This document shows, piece by piece, positions 7,501 through 15,706 of a stretch of DNA of 34,741 nt. How positions within the stretch are numbered: position 1 is the stretch's first letter; the number at the start of each line of letters is the position of its first letter. The notes below the pieces were generated by a model. The model was not told where the DNA came from. It saw nothing but the letters and a program-made list of their open reading frames with translations, and did not search any database. Position numbers and translations under genes: made by a program. The stretch lies in NCBI GenBank assembly GCA_019112635.1, contig DXIX01000021.1:1-34741 (forward strand), read 5' to 3'. The stretch comes from Candidatus Blautia intestinigallinarum (GTDB taxonomy: Bacteria; Bacillota; Clostridia; Lachnospirales; Lachnospiraceae).

Positions 7501-8948
7501 CCTTCTCCTTTCTGTTCCCCGTAACCATATTTTCCATAATAGCCGTATCCATACCGGCCATAGCCATAATATCCATATTTTCCTTTGTGCAGAGGCACCC
7601 CGTTAAAAGCATAGCCAAGGATAGGACAGCTGCTCTCTTCCAGCCCGGCAAGACTGTCTAAAATCCTCCGCTTCTGCACGAAATCATGACGGATCACATA
7701 GAGAATTCCATCCGAATATTCCGCCATCAGGCTGGCGTCCTCGAACATCTCCGCAGGAGGAGCGTCCAGGATAATCAGATCGTTTTCCTTTCGAGCCTGC
7801 TCCAGAATCTCCTTAAAAACAGGATGATTCAGAACTCCCGGGACGTTTCGTACCGGCAGATTGCCGCACAGAAAACGAATACCGCTTCTTGGATCCGTCT
7901 CCACCGCCTCTTCCAAAGAAACTTTTCCTTTTACCACACCGAACAGTCCCTGACCTTCTTTTTCCGTCAGCTTTTTCCGGTCAATCTGTTTACGCAGATC
8001 CCCGTCAATGAACAGCACCCTTTTTCCGTGAGCTGCCGCCGCATAAGCCATATTCAAAGCCAGCGTGGATTTTCCTTCGCCGGAAATCGTACTGGTCACC
8101 AGGAGAATTTTCCCGTTCTTCTCCTCCATCTCCCGTTCCGCTTTCAGCTCGATACTCAAGATATTTTCCCTGAATCTCTGGGACAAATCCTTATTAAAAA
8201 TACTCAGAACCTGCTCCTTTGACTTCTTTCTGGCCTTCGACCGGATCTGGGGAATATTTCCCATACAGGTAAGATTTATCACATTTTTCAGCTCATCAGG
8301 CGTCTGCACGGTCTTTCGGAAAAGTGCGTACAGCGCAATCAAAAAGACTCCTGCCGCTGCGCCGAACAACGCTCCCTTCACCACCTTGCGGGTGTAATTG
8401 GGCTGATTATAGGGCTCTGTGGGAACCGTGGGCACATTGATCATATTAAATTTCGTATCGCCGATGACAAACCGGGCCACATCCGGATAGACCCGGATGG
8501 CAGACTCCAGAATCTCTTTGGCATCCTGCGGGTCATTGCTGGTCACAGTCATGGTAATCAGGTTGGAATTTGAAACCGCCTGGGCTGAGATACTGCCATT
8601 GATGCTATTCACACCCAGATCTGCCTCGATGGCATCGTTCAGCAGACTGCTGCTTAAAATATAGGGAAAAGTCTTCGCCAACTGCCCGGCAGTGGTGCTG
8701 TCGTAGTAGAAATTATAGCTTTCCGTCCCTGTGGTCTCACTGGTTCCCCCTGTCATCACCGTAAAGGAAGCTTCGGAGCGGTACATGGGAGTGTAAAACC
8801 TGGAGTTTTTCACATACAGAACCGCACTTCCCAGAAGGGCCAGAATCAGAATCAGCCACCAGAATCTCATCAGTCCCTGAAGAAAATTCCAGAGCAAAGT
8901 CCCAAGGTCAATCTCCAGCTCTTCCCGGTCTTCTCTTCTCTCTTCCAT
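7497..8948 (-). CDS. fused Wzz/CpsC chain-length domain and CpsD-like tyrosine kinase (1)
   Basis: This bacterial tyrosine (BY) kinase controls exopolysaccharide polymerisation and export. A Wzz-type region has membrane segments at about residues 29-46 and 190-210 with an extracellular part between. A cytoplasmic kinase domain follows, with Walker A (STISGEGKSTLA, near residue 290), Walker A' (LFIDGDLRK) and Walker B (LIILDAPP). The C-terminus is a Tyr/Gly tail with about ten tyrosines (starts GKYGYYGYGRYGYG), the likely autophosphorylation cluster and CpsB substrate. Firmicutes usually encode CpsC and CpsD separately; here they are fused as in Proteobacteria. A paralogous fusion lies directly upstream, 3 bp away. 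Confidence 0.9.
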   Translation of the reverse strand: MEERREDREELEIDLGTLLWNFLQGLMRFWWLILILALLGSAVLYVKNSRFYTPMYRSEASFTVMTGGTSETTGTESYNFYYDSTTAGQLAKTFPYILSSSLLNDAIEADLGVNSINGSISAQAVSNSNLITMTVTSNDPQDAKEILESAIRVYPDVARFVIGDTKFNMINVPTVPTEPYNQPNYTRKVVKGALFGAAAGVFLIALYALFRKTVQTPDELKNVINLTCMGNIPQIRSKARKKSKEQVLSIFNKDLSQRFRENILSIELKAEREMEEKNGKILLVTSTISGEGKSTLALNMAYAAAAHGKRVLFIDGDLRKQIDRKKLTEKEGQGLFGVVKGKVSLEEAVETDPRSGIRFLCGNLPVRNVPGVLNHPVFKEILEQARKENDLIILDAPPAEMFEDASLMAEYSDGILYVIRHDFVQKRRILDSLAGLEESSCPILGYAFNGVPLHKGKYGYYGYGRYGYGYYGKYGYGEQKGEG

Positions 8949-8951
8949 GAA

Positions 8952-10370
8952 TTACTCCCTCCCTTCTGCCCGATGCCGGCCACGGTATCCGTAATAACGG
9001 TATTCCTGATTCATATGGAACAACTTCTCCGAATGGAACGCATTCAGGACAAAACCGGAAAAATCCGTGCCGGACTGCTTAATATTGTCCACGGTATCAT
9101 TCACTGCCCGGATATCCGTCCAATCCTGACGTACCACCAAAAGCACGGTATCTGCCGCTTTCAGCAGAAGCTCTGTGTCACTGGCCAGAGACATCGGTGA
9201 CGAATCCAAAACCAGATAATCCACCGAATTTCTTCCGTACTCCACCAGCTTTTGCATATTTTCAGAATCCAGATACTTGGCCGAATTATGTACGCCGCCC
9301 TTTTGAAAAGCCCGGAGAATTCCATACTTTTTCTCATATACCAAAACCTTTTTCAGAGGGATCTTTCCCTCCAGATAATCCGTCAGAGAATGGTTCTCCA
9401 TCTGCGGTCTTCCAAAGATTTTATACTGAGCAGGCTTCTTCAGATCCGTGTCCACCAGAAGCACTTTCCTTCCCTTCTCCGCAAGAGCCAGAGCCACATT
9501 GGAGGCAATGGAAGATTTTCCCTCGTTCTCCGCCACACTGCTGATCATAATCACCTTCTGCTTCTTTCTGCGCATTCTGTGATCCACATGGGTGGCCAGC
9601 TTCCGGATGGCCTCCACGTATCCCACACTCACCAGCGGCGAGGCAATCAAAATGGTCTCATGTCTCTTCTGAAGAAATTCCCGCAGTGTCCGGTTCTTTC
9701 GCTCATAGGGGATGGTTTCCAGGACTCTTCCGTCCAGATTCCTTCTGGCCCCCGCCTTCGTCTTCACCGTAAAGCGCAGCACCGATGCAAGGACAATCAG
9801 GCCGGCTGCCGCCGCTGCTCCTCCCAGCATGGCAAGCTTCTGCAGCCTTGTGATATTCACTCCGTTGGAAGGGGATACCGGCACCGTCGGCTCCTGCACC
9901 ATGCGCAGCACCGCGTTGGAAAACAGGTAATCCGACACCGTATCATAATTCTCGATGGCAGACTGGATAATCAGGTAGGCCTGTCTTGGATTCACCGAAG
10001 TCACTTTCAGGACGATCAGATTCGTCTCCTCAATGATCGAAGAAGAAATCTCCCCTTCGATACTCTCCTGTCCCAGCTCCTGGGCAATCTTTTCCCGAAG
10101 CACGTTGCTGTCGAACACCTCGCTGAAAATCTCAGCCATCTGATTGGCCAAGGTCAGTGAGGAATAGGCACTGCTGTTGTTTCCCCTCGCACTCACCGCC
10201 ATGGTGGCTGTGGCCGTATACTCCGGCACATAGACCAGCCCTTCCGCTCCGGTGACAGCGAACCACCCGGTCACTGCCGCCAGAATAATCACCCACACAT
10301 TCCGGCACAAATCCCGGAGGATACTGAATATGCTGATCTCATCCAGATTAAATTCTTTCCTCTCATCCAT
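8952..10370 (-). CDS. fused Wzz/CpsC chain-length domain and CpsD-like tyrosine kinase (2)
   Basis: This is a second BY-kinase fusion of 472 residues, paralogous to the next gene. It has an N-terminal membrane segment (about 28-50), a Wzz-like extracellular region, a second membrane segment near residue 180-200, and a kinase domain. Walker A reads SSVAENEGKSSIASN (near residue 282), Walker A' reads LLVDTDLKKP with Lys in place of the usual Arg, and Walker B reads YLVLDSSP. The tail is short with only four tyrosines in EYRYYGY and then basic, so its phosphorylation capacity should differ from its partner. The two may form mixed rings. It lies 12 bp after an Ig-like membrane protein gene. Confidence 0.88.
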   Translation of the reverse strand: MDERKEFNLDEISIFSILRDLCRNVWVIILAAVTGWFAVTGAEGLVYVPEYTATATMAVSARGNNSSAYSSLTLANQMAEIFSEVFDSNVLREKIAQELGQESIEGEISSSIIEETNLIVLKVTSVNPRQAYLIIQSAIENYDTVSDYLFSNAVLRMVQEPTVPVSPSNGVNITRLQKLAMLGGAAAAAGLIVLASVLRFTVKTKAGARRNLDGRVLETIPYERKNRTLREFLQKRHETILIASPLVSVGYVEAIRKLATHVDHRMRRKKQKVIMISSVAENEGKSSIASNVALALAEKGRKVLLVDTDLKKPAQYKIFGRPQMENHSLTDYLEGKIPLKKVLVYEKKYGILRAFQKGGVHNSAKYLDSENMQKLVEYGRNSVDYLVLDSSPMSLASDTELLLKAADTVLLVVRQDWTDIRAVNDTVDNIKQSGTDFSGFVLNAFHSEKLFHMNQEYRYYGYRGRHRAEGRE

Positions 10371-10382
10371 GGTATCTCTCCT

Positions 10383-11204
10383 TTATTCCCGCACAATCAC
10401 CGTCAGCCAGGTCTCTCCTTCCAGCCCCTGCTCATTGGTGATCTGATAATGAACCTGATAACAGCCTTCCTCCTGGGTATTCACTCCGGATTCTACCGTG
10501 AGTCCTTCTGTACCCATCACATTTCCGTCTGCGTCTTCCACATCCTCCACATAACTGCCGGGGTCAAAATCGGCTCCCTTTTGAATGTAAACCAGAGGTG
10601 AGGTAAGATTAATCTGACAGGCCGCATTGGAGCCCTCCACCACATGAACCGGAAGGGTTTCCTGCTGAGTATCCCCAAAACTGTTGGTCACTTCCACCTG
10701 AATCGAATATTCCCCCGCCAGCCGGTAATTCACATCACTCTCCACCAGGCGTACCAGGGAAGAAATATTTCCATCAATGATATCATTCGCCCCCACATAA
10801 GTGATGGCGCTGCCGCTGGCCCCTTCCCGGAAAATCAAAGGCTCTGACAAGGTGAACTTGGGAGACTGGTAATCCGTAAACTTTGTCTTTCTGGTCAGAG
10901 TCGCTGACTGATTGGAAGAATCAAAAACCACATAGGTGACATTGCAGACTCCTTTTTCCACGAACTGAGAAAAGCTTCCCACCACAATCTGATCCGTCAG
11001 ATCTCCGTCTTTTGCGTCCTCTGCACGAAGTCCCTCCAGAAGCTGCGCTTCCTCATACTGGGAAGGCACCTCCAGCACCTCCCGGTCACTGGTAATCTTC
11101 GGCCTCGTGGGATCTTCCTCTTGTTTTTCCTTCAGCCAGGACGCCCCGTACAGCCCCAGACTTACAATGAACAGCACAATCACTGCAATTTTGACATACT
11201 TCAT
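10383..11204 (-). CDS. membrane-anchored protein with DUF5011/Ig-like repeats
   Basis: The 273-residue protein has an N-terminal membrane anchor (IAVIVLFIVSLGLYGASWL) and an extracytoplasmic region of Ig-like repeats. Each repeat shows a D-G-(D/N)-L/I-(T/S) turn, as in EDAKDGDLTDQIVV and NDIIDGNISSLV, followed by a V-x-Y or G-x-Y-x-V strand (GVCNVTYVVFDSSNQ, AGEYSIQVEVTNSFG), typical of DUF5011. AAGGGG precedes the ATG. It heads the polysaccharide-control part of the operon, 66 bp after the ABC exporter, and mirrors the architecture of the gene at 6637-7500. Function is not established. Confidence 0.75.
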   Translation of the reverse strand: MKYVKIAVIVLFIVSLGLYGASWLKEKQEEDPTRPKITSDREVLEVPSQYEEAQLLEGLRAEDAKDGDLTDQIVVGSFSQFVEKGVCNVTYVVFDSSNQSATLTRKTKFTDYQSPKFTLSEPLIFREGASGSAITYVGANDIIDGNISSLVRLVESDVNYRLAGEYSIQVEVTNSFGDTQQETLPVHVVEGSNAACQINLTSPLVYIQKGADFDPGSYVEDVEDADGNVMGTEGLTVESGVNTQEEGCYQVHYQITNEQGLEGETWLTVIVRE

Positions 11205-11270
11205 CTTCTACCCCTTTTCTACTACTGATTTTTCACATTTTTCCTGTGCCTTTTGCCATATTTTCTCCTC

Positions 11271-13031
11271 TCAGAACGCTTCCAGGAATTCCTGAATTCC
11301 CTTCTCGTCCACTTCCAGGATTCGGCTGTCCTGTATCTTATAAACCCTGCTGCACAGGGAAAATACACTCGGTCTGTGGGCTGCCACGATCACCGTCCGG
11401 AACGGTTCCTTTCGAATGATATTCCGCAGCACCCGCCGCTCCGTTCCCACATCCAGGGCACTGGTTGCCTCATCCAAAATCATCACCGGAGCATCTGCCA
11501 GAAGCGCCCGTGCGATGGAAAGCCTCTGTTTCTGTCCTTCCGAAAAACGCTGTCCCTGCTCTCTTACCTGGGTGTCAATGCCTTCTTCCAGTTTCTCCAC
11601 AAATTCCCAGGCACAGGAGGCTTTCAATGCATGTATGATCTCCTCATCCGTGGCCTTTGGCTTTACCATCCGCATATTCTCCGCAATCGTCCCGGAGAAC
11701 AGAGTATTTCCCTGGGGAATATAGCTGAACAGACATCGGGTGGAGGCTGATACCTCCAGGGAATCCCCCTTCGGATTGCCCACGCGGATCTTTCCTTTCT
11801 GTGGATGGAACAGCCCCAGCAGAAGCCGCAGTGTGGTGGTCTTCCCCTGTCCCGAGGGACCAATCAAAGCCACAATCTCTCCTGGCTGTGCGCAAAAATC
11901 CGCATTCTGATAGACCCATTTTCCATCCTGATATCGAAAATCCACATCCTCCATCCGCACATAAACCCCTGCCTCTTTTGCCCTCGCCTTCATGGCCAAA
12001 GCTTCCTCTTGGTTCACCAGGGACTCCCTGGGAAGCTCCACCACCTCCATGACACGCTCCGCACTGACACAGGCACGGACCGCTGAGGGAAGGAGGCTTA
12101 GGATCGAGCTAAAAGATCCTCTCAGGGAACCTGCCATAGATACGAACATGGTCATGGTTCCGTAACTGATCGCTCCCTGCCAGAGCCGGTATACGGCAAA
12201 TCCATAACAGGCATAACCAATCACCTGCCCCACCAGGGAAGTGATAATCGTGCTGATGGACTGAAATTTATTCTGACGGGAGGCCACATCCATGGTCTCC
12301 TTCTGAATCTCATAGAACTTCTTCGTCACCTGATCCAACATTCCAAAAGCTTTGATAAACTGCAGATTCTGGAAAGTCTCCTGATCAAACACCGTCCGGT
12401 CACTGGACAGCTCCTGGTTCTCCCGCTGGAACTGGCGCATTTTCCGGGTGGTATAACGGGAAGTAAAAAAAGAAACCGGAGCTCCTGCCAGCGCAATCAC
12501 AGCCATGGCCGGATCGTTGCGGATCATCACGATAAACGCCCCGCCGAAACTGACGAGAGCCGTCACCGCATTGGGAAGAAAAGTGAGCACACTGTTGGCC
12601 ACCGATCCCGCGTCTCCATTCACCCGGTAAAGCAGATCACCGGAACGGTATCCCGCCAGAGCCTCCCAATCCGTGTGCAGTACCTGCTCATAGATATCTG
12701 CCCGGATCTCATTGGTCACCTTCTGGCGGACCCGAAAGGAGATCCTCATCTTCACCGCGTTGACAAAAATCTGCCCCACACCCACGCCCACGTAAGTGGC
12801 TGCCACCTGGAGAATTCCGCTGGAACTTACCCCCGTCACTGCATCCACCAGATCCCGGCTCACCATGGAAGTGCCCAGCCCCAGGATAGAACCCGACGCC
12901 CCCAGAAGCACATAGATGACAATCATCAGCCAGAACCGCCGGACATATATGTACATCCAGAGCATCTCAGAAATCAATTGTTTTAACCTTCCCTCACGAA
13001 TTCGGGTGAGGATATGCTTCAGTTTCTTCAT
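11271..13031 (-). CDS. ABC exporter with fused membrane and ATPase domains
   Basis: This half-transporter would work as a homodimer exporting a small molecule or peptide. About six membrane segments occupy residues 30-310, followed by an ATPase domain with Walker A GPSGQGKTTT (near 390), signature SEGQKQRLSIARA (near 497) and Walker B VMILDEATSALD (near 517). There is no N-terminal C39 peptidase, so any leader cleavage must happen elsewhere. I chose the ATG at 13031 because GAGGAG lies directly upstream; earlier in-frame starts at 13055 and 13064 have no ribosome site. Its position just after the PqqD/radical SAM/kinase genes makes it the candidate exporter of their product, but a role with the polysaccharide genes that follow is also possible. 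Confidence 0.88.
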   Translation of the reverse strand: MKKLKHILTRIREGRLKQLISEMLWMYIYVRRFWLMIVIYVLLGASGSILGLGTSMVSRDLVDAVTGVSSSGILQVAATYVGVGVGQIFVNAVKMRISFRVRQKVTNEIRADIYEQVLHTDWEALAGYRSGDLLYRVNGDAGSVANSVLTFLPNAVTALVSFGGAFIVMIRNDPAMAVIALAGAPVSFFTSRYTTRKMRQFQRENQELSSDRTVFDQETFQNLQFIKAFGMLDQVTKKFYEIQKETMDVASRQNKFQSISTIITSLVGQVIGYACYGFAVYRLWQGAISYGTMTMFVSMAGSLRGSFSSILSLLPSAVRACVSAERVMEVVELPRESLVNQEEALAMKARAKEAGVYVRMEDVDFRYQDGKWVYQNADFCAQPGEIVALIGPSGQGKTTTLRLLLGLFHPQKGKIRVGNPKGDSLEVSASTRCLFSYIPQGNTLFSGTIAENMRMVKPKATDEEIIHALKASCAWEFVEKLEEGIDTQVREQGQRFSEGQKQRLSIARALLADAPVMILDEATSALDVGTERRVLRNIIRKEPFRTVIVAAHRPSVFSLCSRVYKIQDSRILEVDEKGIQEFLEAF

Positions 13032-13110
13032 GCCGCTCCTCACAGGCACATACATGCCCGCCAAGTCTTTCGTCTGCTAAAACAGTAGTACTCAAAACTA
13101 TCTTTTTTCA

Positions 13111-13163
13111 AAAAAATTTCATTCCTACGCCCGTCCTATCCCCAGACGCGGGAATGAAATTTT
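13111..13163 (-). terminator. hairpin terminator or attenuator between kinase and ABC exporter genes
   Basis: Directly after the kinase stop codon, AAATTTCATTCC and GGAATGAAATTT form a perfect 12-bp outer stem, extended inside by partly paired GCGTC/GACGGGC, and followed on the minus strand by a run of T. It should stop or reduce transcription from the peptide module into the ABC exporter and polysaccharide-control genes. No obvious strong promoter is visible in the 80 bp between the hairpin and the exporter start. Confidence 0.75.
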
Positions 13164-13954
13164 TAATTGCCAAATAAAGTTTCCTCCGTCAAGCGCACTG
13201 CCTCCTCATCTGGACGGCAGGATAATTCATAGACTGGGATGGCGCTCAGCAGATGGTCTAAGGTCTCCAGACACAACTCCATGCCATTTTCCAGCCACTG
13301 GGGATAAAACACGTTGTTGGATACCGCCGTCACCTTCTCAAAGCCAGTCAGCTCCCGGATGGAATTCTCCGATTCCTGCTTCAGGACAATCATGGCATGA
13401 ACGGGCACACTGGTATTCTCACAGTAGGGAGAAGAACCATGCCAGGGAGTTCCCCAGCCAAGGAAGTTCTCTTCCGTTTCCTGGACAAACACAATATCAC
13501 CGTTGATGATCAACGCATCCCGGTATTTGTTCCAAAGTTCCGCCTGGGTAGTCTTGCCAATGCCGGAAGGGCCGAGGAACATGAGACCACAGCCTTTATG
13601 TTCGATTAGGGAACTGTGAAAAATTATTCCTTTTTTCTTTGTTACATGAGTACAAAACATATCTAGAAGAAAGTTATCTGCTTCCTCCCCTTTCTCGGAT
13701 ATAATCAGCCTGCCTTCTGTCCATTCTTTGTTAACAGCAAAAATGCTCAAATGGTTTATTAGTAATTGAAAATTAATACCATCAAGTTGTACGAATGCTG
13801 TACCATAAAAAACAGGGGCATTGAAACTGGCATACGCAGAAAAAAGAGGGGGAACCTGCGTCTTATATACTTGATATTTTTCCCAACAATATCCCAGCAA
13901 TAAATTATTTTCTATTTTTATATTATAATTTGCAACCTTATAAACACTCATCAT
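13163..13954 (-). CDS. HPr-kinase-like protein of a peptide-modification cluster
   Basis: The 263-residue protein has a P-loop FLGPSGIGKTTQAELW near residue 130, followed by INGDIVFV and GWGTPWHGS, as in HPr kinase/phosphorylase-like kinases found in RiPP clusters (lasso-peptide kinases, ScmC of the SynChlorMet cassette). True HprK is longer and has a different N-terminal domain, so a metabolic HPr kinase is unlikely. The known relatives phosphorylate a serine of the precursor peptide. The ATG overlaps the stop of the 119-aa gene (ATGA). The first about 115 codons are AT-rich (28% and 22% GC on two hand-counted 60-base lines, 13741-13800 and 13861-13920), while the part from the P-loop onward has the GC content of the neighbours, suggesting a recombination junction just before the P-loop. 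Confidence 0.78.
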   Translation of the reverse strand: MMSVYKVANYNIKIENNLLLGYCWEKYQVYKTQVPPLFSAYASFNAPVFYGTAFVQLDGINFQLLINHLSIFAVNKEWTEGRLIISEKGEEADNFLLDMFCTHVTKKKGIIFHSSLIEHKGCGLMFLGPSGIGKTTQAELWNKYRDALIINGDIVFVQETEENFLGWGTPWHGSSPYCENTSVPVHAMIVLKQESENSIRELTGFEKVTAVSNNVFYPQWLENGMELCLETLDHLLSAIPVYELSCRPDEEAVRLTEETLFGN

Positions 13955-14310
13955 GCCTCTGAATGATCAACATCCATACATCCACTATCTACTCCGACTG
14001 CGTTGTAAAAATTGTCCCATCCCACTAATGTATAATTTTGTGCCCAATGAGAAAACACATCATTGAGATTTCCATTTTCTGCTACATAGTCAGCCACATC
14101 ATCATTCGAATCAAACTCCGGATACATATTAGTCGGACTTCCCTCTATCTCATGCATCCACCCTCGACCGGAAAATCCGCTTTCATTCCACATATAATAA
14201 ATTCCTCGAACAATAGAAGCTCCCGAGGGAATCTCATTACTAAATGTAGAAACGGAATATGCACTTACTTCTTCATAAGCATATCGATTCTCTACATAAT
14301 ATCCTCCCAT
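13951..14310 (-). CDS. unrecognised 119-aa acidic, aromatic-rich protein; candidate peptide substrate
   Basis: I do not recognise this protein. It has no signal peptide or membrane segment, is rich in Tyr, Trp, Asn, Ser and Asp, and has one Cys near the C-terminus (DSGCMDVDHSEA). The ATG at 14310 is preferred: AAGGGG lies 8 bp upstream, whereas the ATG at 14319 lies almost on that site. Its start lies within the 3' end of the radical SAM gene and its stop overlaps the kinase start, so it is coupled to both. Position and size suggest it is the substrate of the radical SAM enzyme and kinase, but it is long for a RiPP precursor and could instead be a small partner protein. The whole gene is AT-rich compared with the radical SAM gene upstream. 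Confidence 0.6.
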   Translation of the reverse strand: MGGYYVENRYAYEEVSAYSVSTFSNEIPSGASIVRGIYYMWNESGFSGRGWMHEIEGSPTNMYPEFDSNDDVADYVAENGNLNDVFSHWAQNYTLVGWDNFYNAVGVDSGCMDVDHSEA

Positions 14311-15383
14311 ATATTCCATTCCCCTTTCTCATCGTCATAATATTTCTTCACTTTGTTGCAAAACTCCTCTGTCACCCGGTGGGGGCTGCCGCACTCGGCG
14401 GCCAGAGTTCCGGCGCATTTCATACACGCCTTCTGTACTTTACAGGTCTTACATTCCTCAGGCCAGTCCAAAGCCTCCTCATACTGAATCAGCTCCTGCC
14501 AGGCCTGTGAAAACGCCCGGTCACGGACGGAGAGATCCGGCTCATTCATAAAGCTGCAGAACCGCATCATCCCGTTCCAGGTCACCCAGTACCCCAGACG
14601 GTAGTCCTTACAGTAGGTACAGGGCTTTCGTTCTATATTCACCGGCACCTTCTCAAGACGGTACCGGATCTCTTCTTTCTTCTGTTGTTCCAGTTTCTCT
14701 TCCACCCGAACCATCCTCGCCTGGCTGTCCGGATTCCGCACAGTGGCTTTCACGCCGCCAGTGGCCATCCAGGGAAGCCGGTTCTGATATGCGTAATAGG
14801 CCATCCTCGGCACATCCTCCAGATTCTGGCGGATCACCGTGCTGATAAGCTGAACAGGAATTTTAAGCTCTCTCAGTGTCCGGATTCCTCTATCCACTCT
14901 GGAAAATCCGTCTTTGACACGGCACACCTGCTCATACACCTCATCATTTGATCCATAGAGGGTGATCTTCACAGCCCTGGGTGGGTACTCGGCCAGAAGA
15001 TCAGCCATGTCCCCCTGGATCAGAGAAGCGTTTGTCTGAAGCGTGATAAAAAATCCCATCTGTGTCAGTTCCTTCCAGATTTCCGGAAAATCCGGATGAA
15101 CCAGAGGTTCGCCGCCGGTAACACACAGCCAGACAGTTCCCGCCTCTTTCGCCGCATGGGCCGTCTGGATCCATTCCTTCCCGGTCATCTCCCTGCCGTA
15201 CCAGGGGATCTGCTTCTCATCAAGGTGCACATAGCACATACGGCAGTTGAAATTACAGCGGGGCGTCAGTTCGAAAGTTCCTGAGATGGGAATGGCATCC
15301 TGATATGCTTTCTCCCAGACTGACTTATAGAAGGGATCCAGCCATTCCATCCGCCGGCAGGCCGGCTCAAATTCATAACTCAT
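14292..15383 (-). CDS. radical SAM/SPASM peptide-modifying enzyme
   Basis: This enzyme would reduce S-adenosylmethionine to a 5'-deoxyadenosyl radical and install a crosslink or other change on a peptide. The radical SAM cluster motif is CNFNCRMC (Cys about 43, 47 and 50 of 363), followed by the SAM-binding VTGGEPLVHPDF. The C-terminal SPASM region has Cys pairs for auxiliary iron-sulfur clusters: CTYC, then FCSF, then CKTCKVQKACMKC and ECG, with a final FC. The ATG at 15383 has AGGTGA at 5 bp; an in-frame GTG at 15392 overlaps the PqqD stop. Its partner is the PqqD-like gene immediately upstream. SPASM enzymes with a separate PqqD partner typically act on ribosomal peptides; the chemistry cannot be told from sequence. 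Confidence 0.9.
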   Translation of the reverse strand: MSYEFEPACRRMEWLDPFYKSVWEKAYQDAIPISGTFELTPRCNFNCRMCYVHLDEKQIPWYGREMTGKEWIQTAHAAKEAGTVWLCVTGGEPLVHPDFPEIWKELTQMGFFITLQTNASLIQGDMADLLAEYPPRAVKITLYGSNDEVYEQVCRVKDGFSRVDRGIRTLRELKIPVQLISTVIRQNLEDVPRMAYYAYQNRLPWMATGGVKATVRNPDSQARMVRVEEKLEQQKKEEIRYRLEKVPVNIERKPCTYCKDYRLGYWVTWNGMMRFCSFMNEPDLSVRDRAFSQAWQELIQYEEALDWPEECKTCKVQKACMKCAGTLAAECGSPHRVTEEFCNKVKKYYDDEKGEWNIWEDIM

Positions 15384-15388
15384 GGCTG

Positions 15389-15706
15389 TCACCTTTTCTC
15401 GGGCATCCGGACGAAGACTTTCCCCCGGACAACACCGTCATCTAAGATATTGTTATCGGCCAGCGTCTTCAGGAATTTTTCAATATCCGCTGCCGCTTTC
15501 TCCCTGGTCACTCCTTCATAATGCTCCAGAATTCTCTCCACCAAGTCTTCTTTCTCAAACTCATGATCCTTCATATACTCCCACAGATAAGCCGCGGAAG
15601 ACGATATGTAGACGATGGAAGTCACTTCCCGGACCCGCTTTCCCGTAGGGACGATCACATATTGTCCTGCGACTTCTCTTAGCATCAGTCCGTCTTTTAA
15701 TTTCAT
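15389..15706 (-). CDS. PqqD-family peptide chaperone (RiPP recognition element)
   Basis: The 105-residue protein has the PqqD winged-helix pattern. An N-terminal beta hairpin (GLMLREVAGQYVIVPTG) is followed by the marker ISSSAAYLWEYM and a helical C-terminus (LVERILEHYEGVTREKAA, then FLKTLADNNILDD). Such proteins bind the leader part of a precursor peptide and present it to a radical SAM enzyme. It overlaps the histidine kinase stop by 4 bp and the radical SAM gene follows within a few bases, so the three are likely translated together. The overlap ties the modification genes directly to the sensor kinase. Confidence 0.88.
   Translation of the reverse strand: MKLKDGLMLREVAGQYVIVPTGKRVREVTSIVYISSSAAYLWEYMKDHEFEKEDLVERILEHYEGVTREKAAADIEKFLKTLADNNILDDGVVRGKVFVRMPEKR

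Noticed and set aside
8065-10160. Long plus-strand open frames opposite the two tyrosine kinases
   Set aside because: They are shadows of the kinase genes: no ribosome sites, no recognisable motifs, and composition explained by the codon usage of the opposite strand.
13163-13954. Catabolite-control HPr kinase/phosphorylase (HprK)
   Set aside because: The protein is shorter, its N-terminal domain differs, and it is coupled to peptide-modification genes rather than to lgt or other usual hprK neighbours.
13951-15706. Lasso-peptide cluster
   Set aside because: A PqqD-like protein and HPrK-like kinase occur in such clusters, but there is no asparagine-synthase-like cyclase and no transglutaminase-like leader peptidase here, while a radical SAM enzyme is present.
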